64,000 nucleotides of DNA from assembly GCA_028291515.1 (NCBI GenBank), contig JAQGHU010000005.1:1-64000 (forward strand), in the 5' to 3' direction. Shown in pieces: positions 28,809 through 37,912 of this stretch. The position numbers were made by a program, and so were the translations under genes. Every line of letters begins with the position of its first letter. Position 1 is the stretch's first letter. The notes below the pieces were generated by a model that was not told the DNA's origin, did no database searches, and saw only the letters and a list, made by a program, of their open reading frames with translations. Source of the DNA: Schlesneria sp. Lineage in GTDB: Bacteria > Planctomycetota > Planctomycetia > Planctomycetales > Planctomycetaceae.

Positions 28809-30251
28809 ATGAGCACGCCAGCTATCAATGTCGGAACGCCTCGCCGCGACTTCCTGTCCTCGATCGCAGGTGGATTCGGATCCGTGGCGTTGGCAAACCT
28901 GCTCGGTCAAACGCAGAGCCTGGCCGATCAACCGCGTCCCGAATTCAATGGGGGCCTACACCATCCCGCCAAGGTGCGCCGGGTCATTCAGCTCTTCATG
29001 AATGGCGGCGCGAGTCAGATGGATCTGTTCGACTACAAGCCTGAATTATTTCGCCGAGCTGGCGAGAAGTTCGACCCGGGAACCAGCGAACGCGTCGAGG
29101 CGGCCACCAGTGCGCCCGGCAATGTGTTGAAGCCGCCGTTCGAACTGCATCAAAAGGGTCAATGCGGCCGCTGGATCAGCGATTTGTTGCCTCACTTGGG
29201 AAATCATGTCGACGACATGGCGTTTCTGATGGCGATGAAGTCGCGCACGAATGTGCATGGCCCCGGCAGCTATCTGATGAACACGGGTTTCCTGTTGCCC
29301 GGTTTTCCCTCCCTCGGGGCTTGGGTCAGCTATGGACTCGGCAGCCTGACCGACAATCTGCCGACCTTCGTCGTACTTCCCGATGCACGCGGTCTGCCCT
29401 ACAACCAGAAGGGGAATTTCGCCTCGGGGTTTCTGCCGGTGACGCATCAGGGAACGATCATCAACAGTTCGCAGGCCGAGCCGATTGCTGACCTGAAAGC
29501 TCCCGCTTCAGCAACATTCATTACCCTCGATGCTGACCGTGACGGACTCGCACTGCTGCAGCAAATGAATCGAACGCATTTGGCCGCGAATGATCATGAC
29601 TCGCGATTGGAAGCGAGGATCCGCTCGTACGAACTCGCGGCGAAGATGCAGTTGAGTGCTCCGGAGGCCTTCGATGTCACTCGCGAATCCGAGGCAACTC
29701 AGAAGTCTTACGGCTTGGATGAAAAGCCCACAGAAGACTTCGGCAAGCGATGCCTGCTGGCTCGTCGACTGATCGAACGAGGCGTTCGTTTCGTTCAAGT
29801 CTGGAGTGGAGCGGGTGGGCCCTCGAACAACTGGGACAATCACAACAGCATTGTCAAAGAATTGGCTCCGATGTGTCAGGCGACCGATAAGCCGATTGCG
29901 GCTCTGTTGATGGATCTCAAGCAACGCGGGCTGCTCGAAGACACGTTGGTGCTGTGGAACACGGAATTCGGGCGGATGCCGTTCTCACAAGGAAGTGAAG
30001 GTCGGGACCACAACGGTGGTTCATTTGTCGGCTGGATGGTGGGGGCCGGCGTTAAAGGTGGCACTTCCTACGGGGAAAGTGACCCTTGGGCTTGGCGAGC
30101 GGTGCGCGATGTGACCACTAACTATGACTTCCACGCCACCGTCTTGCATCTGCTCGGAATCGACCACGAACGGCTCTCGATGAAGAACAATGGAGCGAAT
30201 CGACGCTTGACCGATGTGCATGGCCACGTCGTTCATGCTGTGTTGGCCTAA
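28809..30251 (+). CDS. Secreted DUF1501 family protein
   Basis: A 480-residue protein beginning with a TAT-like RRDFLSSIAGGFG signal. The DUF1501 (sulfatase-like alkaline phosphatase fold) blocks are MNGGASQMDLFDYKPEL, GPGSYLMNTGFLLPGFPSLGAWVSYGLG, NTEFGRMPFSQG, GRDHN and YDFHATVLHLLGIDHERL. In this family the metal-binding residues would be the Asp and His positions in these blocks. It always accompanies PSD1 proteins in planctomycetes, and the two probably act together in the periplasm. Confidence 0.9.
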   Translation: MSTPAINVGTPRRDFLSSIAGGFGSVALANLLGQTQSLADQPRPEFNGGLHHPAKVRRVIQLFMNGGASQMDLFDYKPELFRRAGEKFDPGTSERVEAATSAPGNVLKPPFELHQKGQCGRWISDLLPHLGNHVDDMAFLMAMKSRTNVHGPGSYLMNTGFLLPGFPSLGAWVSYGLGSLTDNLPTFVVLPDARGLPYNQKGNFASGFLPVTHQGTIINSSQAEPIADLKAPASATFITLDADRDGLALLQQMNRTHLAANDHDSRLEARIRSYELAAKMQLSAPEAFDVTRESEATQKSYGLDEKPTEDFGKRCLLARRLIERGVRFVQVWSGAGGPSNNWDNHNSIVKELAPMCQATDKPIAALLMDLKQRGLLEDTLVLWNTEFGRMPFSQGSEGRDHNGGSFVGWMVGAGVKGGTSYGESDPWAWRAVRDVTTNYDFHATVLHLLGIDHERLSMKNNGANRRLTDVHGHVVHAVLA

Positions 30252-30414
30252 TTCGAGTGCTCGCGATGACTTCCGCTGGGAGATTATCCGCGGGAACTTT
30301 TTCGGACCGGCATCGTCTACCGTGTCAGGGCTCTGATTCCGTGACGTGAACGCTATACTTGGCGGCATGGTCCGGACGGCCAGCACATCTTTGATGCAAG
30401 GAATGGTTCACATC

Positions 30415-33400
30415 ATGCGGAAGTACATCGTTCTGGCGAGTTTGTTGTCAACAGTCGTGGCGTCGTGGATGTTGATGGCCGAGGAGGCTGGCAAACCCGT
30501 GAATCGAGATCAGTTAAAGCAACAATTTGACGCTGGCAACTTTAAGGTCGCCTACGACGGCTATCGCAAGCTGGCGATTGATCCGAAGACCGAGCCCGGC
30601 AAAGTGGCAGGCGATCTCAGCCAGGCGGTTCAGGCACTGCGCAATCTGGGTCGCGTTGATGAATTCGACGAACTTGTCGAAGCCTCGATCAAAGCACATG
30701 AAAAGAACTGGCGACTGCTGCGACAAGCGGCGGAACAATACCGCAGCATTGAGCAGTGGGGCTTCATGGTTGCCGGAAAGTTCAATCGAGGGTCACATCG
30801 CGGTGGCGGAAAGTACGTCGCATCAACCGATCGCGATCGCGTGCGAATGCTGCAGTTGCTGCAACAGGCCTTGCCACTGGCCAGCAAAGATGACAACAAG
30901 GCCGAGGTCGGTCGGTTCTACCTGGATTTCGCCGGATCGCTCCAAGGAGTCGAAGCCTGGCGTCTACAGGCACTTTCCGATTTAGCCACATTGCCCGACT
31001 ATGAAGAAGGCCATCAGGGTTTTGGCCGCGGGCGTATGGGCTGGGGTGGCGGCCGTGGAGGCGAGAGCAAAGGGGCTCCCGTTGATGCCGATGGCAATCC
31101 CGTCTTCCACCATGTCCCCAAATCCTGGGAAACAGCAACCTCTGACGGAGAACGCTGGCGCTGGATGCTGCTGCAGGCAATCGAAGCAGACAACGGTTTG
31201 CGGAATGAAGCCGATTCCAACTGGGCTTCCTTTCTGCATAATCAATTTGACGTCCAGACGATGGCCTGGTTGCGACACGGCAGCGGACGAGATGACGACA
31301 AAGATGACAGCGGCCCATTCGCGGTCGATACGCTCAGCGATGACGAAACGATCGCGAAGCTGGCCACCGGCGTGAAGCGGTTGAAGCTGCCCGATGAATT
31401 CAACAGCCTGAAGATCTTCCAGCAGATCTTCCAACGCAGCGCCGACCAATATGCGAAGAATGCCGGCGACACGGTAGCTCAGACGTATGAAGATCGCCGC
31501 CAGTACTCCAAAGCCGCGATGGCATGGCAAGCTGCTATCGCCAAAGTTGGCGATGAAAATCACCGCCAGCAGCGACTCGATCAGATCGTGAAAAACTGGG
31601 GTCGCTTCGAAAACTTGCAGATGCAGCCTGCAGGCAAAGGGGCCACCATCGATCTGCGATATCGCAACGGAAAGCAAGTCACGCTGGAAGCTCATGCGAT
31701 CAAGATCGACAAGCTGCTGGACGACGTGAAAGCCTATTTGAAGACCGCTCCCGGTCAACTGGACTGGCAGAAGATCAACGTCCAGGAAGTCGGCTATACG
31801 CTGGTGACTCAGAATCAGACTCAGTATTTGGGCGAAAAGGTCGCTTCCTGGTCATTGGATCTGAAACCCAAAGCCGACCATTACGATAGCCTGGTCACGA
31901 TTGCGACACCGCTGCAGAAGGCTGGGGCTTACCTGGTCACAGGCACGATGAAAGACGGCAACGTCAGCCGGGTGATTGTCTGGCTGTCCGATACGGCTCT
32001 CGTCCGCAAGCCGCTCGATGGAAAGTCTCTGTACTTCGTCGCCGATTCAGTCTCGGGACAACCGGTCGCCAAAGCGAATGTGGAGTTTTTCGGGTGGCGA
32101 CAAGAACAGGTTGCTCCTGGCAAACCACAGTGGAAGATCCTGACATCGAATTTTGCTGAGTTCACCGATGCCGATGGGCAGTTGATGCTGCCCTCGAACA
32201 AAGTCGGCCACGAGTACCAATGGTTAATCATGGCGCGAACGCCTGAAGGGCGATTTGCCTACAATGGATTTACTCATGCTCTGTGGGGTCAGAAGCACGA
32301 TCAGGATTACCAGGCGACGCGCGTCTTCACCATTACGGACCGTCCCGTCTATCGACCCGAGCAGACGGTGAAGTTCAAATTCTGGATCGAGAAGTCTCAA
32401 TACGATCAGCCCGACTCTGCCGCATATGGCGAGCAGGATTTTCCGGTCCAAATCAACAACCCCCAGGGCGAAAAGGTCTTCGAAAAGACTCTCAAGACCG
32501 ATAAATTTGGCGGCATCGAAGGCGAGTTTCCGCTGCCGAAGGGGGCCATGCTCGGTAACTACTCATTGATGGTGATGGCCCCGTTCAATTCCGGGGGTAG
32601 CTTTCGCGTCGAAGAGTACAAGAAACCCGAGTACGAAGTCGTGATCGATGCACCGTCGGAACCGGTCGCGCTGGGTGAGAAAGTCCCCGCGACAATCAAA
32701 GCGAAGTATTTCTTCGGTGCCCCAGTGACCAAGGCCAAAGTGAAGTACAAGGTTCTGCGATCGCCTCACAACAGCGACTGGTATCCAACCGCTCGCTGGG
32801 ACTGGTTCTACGGTAAGGGATATTGGTGGTTCGCTTCTGACTACACGTGGTATCCCGGCTGGAGCCGGTGGGGCTGTGCTCGACCTATCGGCTGGTGGAT
32901 TGGTCGCAACAATGCACCTCCGGAAGTGGTCTCTGAACAGGAAGTCGAAATCGGAGCCGATGGCACGGTCCAAATCGAAATCGATACTTCTGCTGCGAAA
33001 CAAGTCCACGGTGACGAGGATCATTCGTACTCCATCACCGCCGAAGTCGTCGACGAATCTCGCCGCACAATCGTCGGGACGGGGACTGTCCTGGTCAGCC
33101 GCACGCCGTTCCGCGTCTTCGCGTGGGTCGATCGTGGTCACTACAAGGTCGGTGACAATGTGCAGGCCAACTTCGATGCTCATACTCTCGATAACAAGCC
33201 GGTCAGCGGCAAGGGTGAGCTGACACTGTTCAAGGTCACTTACGACGACAAGCAGAAACCCGTCGAAGAAGCGGTCCAATCCTGGAAGCTGGACACCGAT
33301 ACGACGGGACATGCGCGTCAACAACTTGCGGCCACCAAAGCGGGCCAATACCGGCTCTCCTATAAAGTGACTGACTCCAAAGACCATGTCATTGAGGGCG

Positions 33401-36400
33401 GATACCTGTTTGTCGTTCGTGGCGAAGGATTTGACGGCCGCGAATTTCGGTTCAACGACCTGGAACTGATCACCGACAAGCAAGAGTACGCCGCTGGTGA
33501 CAAAGTCCGCCTGATGGTGAACACGAATCGAGCCGATGGCTGCGTCGTGCTGTTTTTGCGTCCTTCGAATGGAATCTACCTGCCACCGAAAATCATTCGT
33601 CTGAAGGGCAAGAACACGGTCGAAGAAGTGGCCGTGGTCCAGAAAGACATGCCGAACTTCTTCATCGAAGCGTTTACGATCGCGGAAGGAAAGTACTTCC
33701 AGGAGATTCGTGAAGTCGTTGTCCCGCCAGAAAAACGAGTGATCAACGTCAACGTGGCCCCTTCTCAATCCGAGTACAAACCGGGGGCCGATGCCAAGGT
33801 GAAGGTGACGCTGACGGATGCAACGGGCGAGCCTTTCGTGGGCTCGACCGTGCTGACGGTTTACGACAAGAGTGTCGAATACATCTCGGGTGGATCGAAT
33901 GTCCCGGAAATTAAAGAGTTCTTCTGGAAATGGCGTCGTCAGCACTACCCACAACGCGACTGCACACTGGATCGCCTGTTCTACAATCTGCTGAAGAACG
34001 GCGAGATTGGGATGGCCGATCTGGGTGCCTTCGGCGGGTTGCTGGATGGCGAAGGAGGTTTCGGTGGTGGCGGAGGTGGGGGGATTGCTCGACCAATGAT
34101 GGCACGCGGCACTGCGACTCGAATGCGATCAATGGCGACTGCTCCGGGCGGGCCAGAAGCCGCATCGTTGGCAGTGGATGCCGCTGCTGATAAACAATCC
34201 TTCGCGCGAGAAGGACTCGCCCTCGCCAGGGGAGCCGAAGGAGTGGGCGAATCGGACGCTCGAGCTCCTGCGATTCGCTCAAACTTCGCGGATACAGCCT
34301 TCTGGGCGGGAAGCATCACCACTGACAAGACCGGAACCGCAGAAGTCAGCTTCAAGATGCCTGAAAGCCTGACGGGTTGGAAGGTAAAAACCTGGGCCAT
34401 GGGACTGGGAACGAAGGTTGGCCAGGGTGAGGCTGAAGTGACCACCAAGAAGAATCTGCTGGTCCGTCTGCAGGCACCACGCTTCTTCGTTGAAAAAGAC
34501 GAAATCGTGATCTCCGCCAACGTACACAACTACTTCAAGGGTGAAAAGTCGCCGCTGGTTTCCATTGAGATCGAGGGAGACGCCGTCGAGGTGGCCAGCC
34601 GCAACCGCGAACAGCGCGTCATGGTTGCACCTGACGGCGAAGTGCGCGTGGACTGGCGAGTGAAGGTGAAGGCCGAAGGAACTGCCAGCATCACCGTGAA
34701 AGCGATATCCGACGAAGAATCGGATGCCATGAAGATGTCATTCCCAGTCTATGTGCACGGCATGCTCAAGACGGAATCGTTCAGTGGCGCCATGCGTCCG
34801 GCCGACGCGAAGGGCCAGATCAAGTTTACCGTTCCCGCAGAACGACGACAGAACGAGTCACGTCTGGAAGCTCGTTTCTCGCCAACGTTGGCGGGAGCAA
34901 TGGTCGACGCCCTCCCTTACATGATCGATTACCCCTACGGCTGTACTGAACAGACACTCAATCGGTTCCTGCCGACGGTGATCACTCAGAAGATCCTGTT
35001 GAATATGCAGCTCAACCTGAAGGATATTCAAGAGAAGCGCACGAACTTGAACGCTCAGGAAATTGGTGACGATGCCGCCCGCGCCAAGCAGTGGAAGCGG
35101 TTTGATCGCAATCCGGTATTCGACGAGGCCGAAGTTCAGTCGATGGTCAAGGAAGGTCTCGAACGTCTAAACTCCATGCAGTGTGCTGACGGCGGCTGGG
35201 GCTGGTTCAGCGGTTGGGGCGAACATTCGTGGCCACATACTACGGCGGTCGTCGTCCACGGTCTGCAGGTCGCCAAGGCGAACGATGTCGCCCTCGTCCC
35301 TGGCATCCTCGAAAAGGGCGTCGACTGGTTGAAACGCTATCAGGACGAACAAGTTCAGTGGATCAAGAACTGGGGCAAGAAAGACGTTCGACAGAAGCAG
35401 TTTGCAGACGCTCTCGACGCTTTGGTCTACATGATCCTGGTCGACGCCGATATCGCCAATGGCGAGATGAACGAATTCCTCTATCGCGACCGTACACAAC
35501 TGCCGGTCTATGCCAAGGCCCTGTTCGGACTGGCCCTGCACAAACAACAGCAGGCTGACAAGCTGAAGATGGTCCTGGAGAACATCGAGCAGTTCGTCGT
35601 GCAGGACGAAGAAAATCAGACCGCCTATCTGAAGTTGCCGAATGACGGCTGGTGGTACTGGTATGGCAGCGATATTGAGGCCAACGCCTATTACCTGAAG
35701 TTGCTCTCCAAAACGAATCCGCAGGACGTTCGAGCTTCGCGACTAGTCAAGTACATCTTGAATAACCGCAAGCACGCGACCTACTGGAACAGTACTCGCG
35801 ACAGCTCCCTGTGCATCGAGGCTCTGGCGGACTACATGAAGGCCAGCGGCGAGGACAAACCAGACCTGACTGTGGAAGTCTGGCTCGATGGCAAGAAGCA
35901 CAAGGAAGTGAAGATCGATTCTTCGAACCTGTTCACGTTCGACAATAAGTTCATTCTCGAAGGCGACGCCGTTACCACCGGCGAGCACACTTTCGAATTC
36001 CGTAAACAAGGAACCGGACCGCTGTACTTCAACGTGTACCAGACCAACTTCACGCTGGAAGACTTCATCAAGAAGGCCGGGCTGGAGGTCAAGGTTGAAC
36101 GTAAGTTCTACAAGCTGACGAAGTCCGACAAGAAGGTTGATGTGGCAGGGTCGAGCGGCCAGGCACTCAAGCAGAAAGTCGAAAAGTACGATCGAACCGA
36201 ATTGCCGAACTTAAGCGAACTGAAGAGTGGTGATCTGGTCGAAGTTGAACTCGAGATCGACAGCAAGAACGACTACGAATACCTGTTGTTCGAAGATATG
36301 AAAGCAGCAGGCTTCGAGCCCGTAGATGTTCGTAGCGGATACAACGGAAACGAAATGGGAGCTTTCGTCGAATTCCGTGACGAACGAGTTGCCTTCTTCG

Positions 36401-36555
36401 TCCGCCAGTTGATGCGCGGCAAACACAGTCTGAGCTATCGCCTGCGAGCGGAAATCCCTGGCAAATTCAGCGCGCTGCCAACCAAGGCGAGTGCGATGTA
36501 TGCACCGGAGTTGAAGGCGAACAGCGATGAAATGAAGATCGGTATCACAGACTGA
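30415..36555 (+). CDS. Bacterial alpha-2-macroglobulin family protein
   Basis: A 2,047-residue secreted protein. The start at 30415 gives a short signal peptide (MRKYIVLASLLSTVVASW). An N-terminal helical part (residues 30-400) precedes a series of macroglobulin-like beta domains (RVFTITDRPVYRPEQTVKFK at about 640). The thioester motif PYGCTEQ is intact at Cys1510-Glu1512-Gln1513, followed by the helical thioester domain (GGWGWFSGWGEHSW, where the Trp and His lie). A Gly-rich bait-like stretch is at about 1214-1225 and a Trp-rich insertion at about 783-832. Such proteins trap proteases. Unlike in proteobacteria, no penicillin-binding protein 1C gene is adjacent. Confidence 0.9.
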   Translation: MRKYIVLASLLSTVVASWMLMAEEAGKPVNRDQLKQQFDAGNFKVAYDGYRKLAIDPKTEPGKVAGDLSQAVQALRNLGRVDEFDELVEASIKAHEKNWRLLRQAAEQYRSIEQWGFMVAGKFNRGSHRGGGKYVASTDRDRVRMLQLLQQALPLASKDDNKAEVGRFYLDFAGSLQGVEAWRLQALSDLATLPDYEEGHQGFGRGRMGWGGGRGGESKGAPVDADGNPVFHHVPKSWETATSDGERWRWMLLQAIEADNGLRNEADSNWASFLHNQFDVQTMAWLRHGSGRDDDKDDSGPFAVDTLSDDETIAKLATGVKRLKLPDEFNSLKIFQQIFQRSADQYAKNAGDTVAQTYEDRRQYSKAAMAWQAAIAKVGDENHRQQRLDQIVKNWGRFENLQMQPAGKGATIDLRYRNGKQVTLEAHAIKIDKLLDDVKAYLKTAPGQLDWQKINVQEVGYTLVTQNQTQYLGEKVASWSLDLKPKADHYDSLVTIATPLQKAGAYLVTGTMKDGNVSRVIVWLSDTALVRKPLDGKSLYFVADSVSGQPVAKANVEFFGWRQEQVAPGKPQWKILTSNFAEFTDADGQLMLPSNKVGHEYQWLIMARTPEGRFAYNGFTHALWGQKHDQDYQATRVFTITDRPVYRPEQTVKFKFWIEKSQYDQPDSAAYGEQDFPVQINNPQGEKVFEKTLKTDKFGGIEGEFPLPKGAMLGNYSLMVMAPFNSGGSFRVEEYKKPEYEVVIDAPSEPVALGEKVPATIKAKYFFGAPVTKAKVKYKVLRSPHNSDWYPTARWDWFYGKGYWWFASDYTWYPGWSRWGCARPIGWWIGRNNAPPEVVSEQEVEIGADGTVQIEIDTSAAKQVHGDEDHSYSITAEVVDESRRTIVGTGTVLVSRTPFRVFAWVDRGHYKVGDNVQANFDAHTLDNKPVSGKGELTLFKVTYDDKQKPVEEAVQSWKLDTDTTGHARQQLAATKAGQYRLSYKVTDSKDHVIEGGYLFVVRGEGFDGREFRFNDLELITDKQEYAAGDKVRLMVNTNRADGCVVLFLRPSNGIYLPPKIIRLKGKNTVEEVAVVQKDMPNFFIEAFTIAEGKYFQEIREVVVPPEKRVINVNVAPSQSEYKPGADAKVKVTLTDATGEPFVGSTVLTVYDKSVEYISGGSNVPEIKEFFWKWRRQHYPQRDCTLDRLFYNLLKNGEIGMADLGAFGGLLDGEGGFGGGGGGGIARPMMARGTATRMRSMATAPGGPEAASLAVDAAADKQSFAREGLALARGAEGVGESDARAPAIRSNFADTAFWAGSITTDKTGTAEVSFKMPESLTGWKVKTWAMGLGTKVGQGEAEVTTKKNLLVRLQAPRFFVEKDEIVISANVHNYFKGEKSPLVSIEIEGDAVEVASRNREQRVMVAPDGEVRVDWRVKVKAEGTASITVKAISDEESDAMKMSFPVYVHGMLKTESFSGAMRPADAKGQIKFTVPAERRQNESRLEARFSPTLAGAMVDALPYMIDYPYGCTEQTLNRFLPTVITQKILLNMQLNLKDIQEKRTNLNAQEIGDDAARAKQWKRFDRNPVFDEAEVQSMVKEGLERLNSMQCADGGWGWFSGWGEHSWPHTTAVVVHGLQVAKANDVALVPGILEKGVDWLKRYQDEQVQWIKNWGKKDVRQKQFADALDALVYMILVDADIANGEMNEFLYRDRTQLPVYAKALFGLALHKQQQADKLKMVLENIEQFVVQDEENQTAYLKLPNDGWWYWYGSDIEANAYYLKLLSKTNPQDVRASRLVKYILNNRKHATYWNSTRDSSLCIEALADYMKASGEDKPDLTVEVWLDGKKHKEVKIDSSNLFTFDNKFILEGDAVTTGEHTFEFRKQGTGPLYFNVYQTNFTLEDFIKKAGLEVKVERKFYKLTKSDKKVDVAGSSGQALKQKVEKYDRTELPNLSELKSGDLVEVELEIDSKNDYEYLLFEDMKAAGFEPVDVRSGYNGNEMGAFVEFRDERVAFFVRQLMRGKHSLSYRLRAEIPGKFSALPTKASAMYAPELKANSDEMKIGITD

Positions 36556-36567
36556 CATGGTGTTTCG

Positions 36568-36603
36568 ATGTGGACCGATCGCCGGATCGGTCCACATTCT
36601 TTT
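36568..36603 (+). terminator. Rho-independent terminator of the macroglobulin gene
   Basis: A perfect 13-bp stem (36568-36580 / 36585-36597) with a 4-nt loop is followed by a TCTTTT tract. It separates the macroglobulin gene from the convergent regulator gene. Confidence 0.85.
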
Positions 36604-36609
36604 ACGCAA

Positions 36610-37827
36610 TCAGCCGGTGACTTTCAGTTGCCGCCGGAACCCCGACGGAGTCATACCCGTCACCTGTCGAAATGTGATCGACAGTTGGCGGCTGTCAGTC
36701 AGTCCCGAGCGGTGAGCCACTTCCGGCATCGCCAGATCCGTTGTCGCCAGCAGATGCTTGGCTCGCTCCACGTGAGCGCGACGGATCTCTTGCAGGATGC
36801 TGCGCTGCAGCCACTTTCGAAAACGCCGTTCCAATGCCCGTCGCGCAATCGGAACGGCTCGCAGGATATCGTCGACTTTAAACGGCCGATGGGCTTGATC
36901 AGCGATGAAACGCACCGCTGCCGCAACATATGGATCAGGAACCGCCTGCAGGTTGGAGGATTGTCGAATGGCGACACCAGCCGGAGGCAACACCAACGTC
37001 TTCTCGGTGGGCGGACTGCCCGTTTGCAGCCATTCATCCAATAGCCGCGCCGCCTCGAAACCGATTCGCTCGGCCGGAAGTCGAACACTGGAGAGCGAGG
37101 GGCGGGAGAGCTCACAAAGCAGATCATCATCATCCGCACCGACGATCGCGACTTGATCTGGGACAATCAACTGCAGTTGATGGCAGTACTCGGCGACCTG
37201 AGCCCCCTGCGTGTCATGACTCGCCACGATGCCGATCGGCTTAGGCAGACTCCGCAGCCAGGTTAACAACGGCTCATTCCAGCGCCAGACTCCGGTTGGA
37301 TCTTCGAGACGTCGATTCTGTTCGTAGAATGAGTGAACCGACGTTCCAATCTCGGCGGCGATTTCTCGCAACCCTCGTTCTCGATCGACTGAAAACTCGT
37401 GGCTGCGGTATCCGACGAACGCCAGGTGACGCAGCCCACTCGACACCAGATGTCTGCCGGCTTGTCGTCCCACTTCCACATGATCGCTGACAACGCGCGG
37501 AAACGGGAGATCGGGCAAGACTCCCGAAACGTTGATGACCGGACGCTTCAGTGATCGCAGTTTTAGCCCCAGGGGCCGATGGAAAATGTGCGCAATGTAG
37601 CCGTGACAGCGAAGTGGCTTGACCAGTTCCAAGGCTTTCGGGTCGGCGGCGATAGGAGTGAATAGCCAGTCTGGACGATCGCTGGCAAAGGTTTTGATCC
37701 CTCGCAGGATTTGGCGATAGAATGACAGTGAATGCTCCATAACAAGGCCGATGCGGATGAAAGGAGCAGTCATTCGATTGATCAATCCATTTTCACAATG
37801 TCGCAAAACGACAAAAGATTTCCGCAT
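36610..37827 (-). CDS. XylR-like transcriptional regulator (LacI-type sensor + AraC-type HTH)
   Basis: A 405-residue regulator. Residues about 20-290 form a periplasmic-binding-protein-like sensor (IRIGLVMEHSLSFYRQILRGI ... VAIVGADDDDLLCEL). Residues about 300-400 form an AraC-type pair of helix-turn-helices with ARRALERRFRKWL and the ending SGLTDSRQLSITFRQVTGMTPSGFRR. This is the XylR architecture, which usually responds to a sugar. The ATG at 37827 has GAGGCG upstream; an alternative ATG is at 37773. It is divergent from the malectin/PSD1-DUF1501 pair, with an 85-bp shared promoter region, so it probably regulates that operon. Confidence 0.88.
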   Translation of the reverse strand: MRKSFVVLRHCENGLINRMTAPFIRIGLVMEHSLSFYRQILRGIKTFASDRPDWLFTPIAADPKALELVKPLRCHGYIAHIFHRPLGLKLRSLKRPVINVSGVLPDLPFPRVVSDHVEVGRQAGRHLVSSGLRHLAFVGYRSHEFSVDRERGLREIAAEIGTSVHSFYEQNRRLEDPTGVWRWNEPLLTWLRSLPKPIGIVASHDTQGAQVAEYCHQLQLIVPDQVAIVGADDDDLLCELSRPSLSSVRLPAERIGFEAARLLDEWLQTGSPPTEKTLVLPPAGVAIRQSSNLQAVPDPYVAAAVRFIADQAHRPFKVDDILRAVPIARRALERRFRKWLQRSILQEIRRAHVERAKHLLATTDLAMPEVAHRSGLTDSRQLSITFRQVTGMTPSGFRRQLKVTG

Positions 37828-37912
37828 TATCGCCTCGCATCCCTGAGAATGCCACGATCAAATGGTGAACATGCAATGATCTCGGCAGTTGCCATGTTTT
37901 CAGGTGGAGTCA

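Noticed and set aside
32563-33954. 463-codon minus-strand frame inside the macroglobulin gene
   Set aside because: Shadow of a high-GC gene; no motif, and the composition is unusual for a protein.
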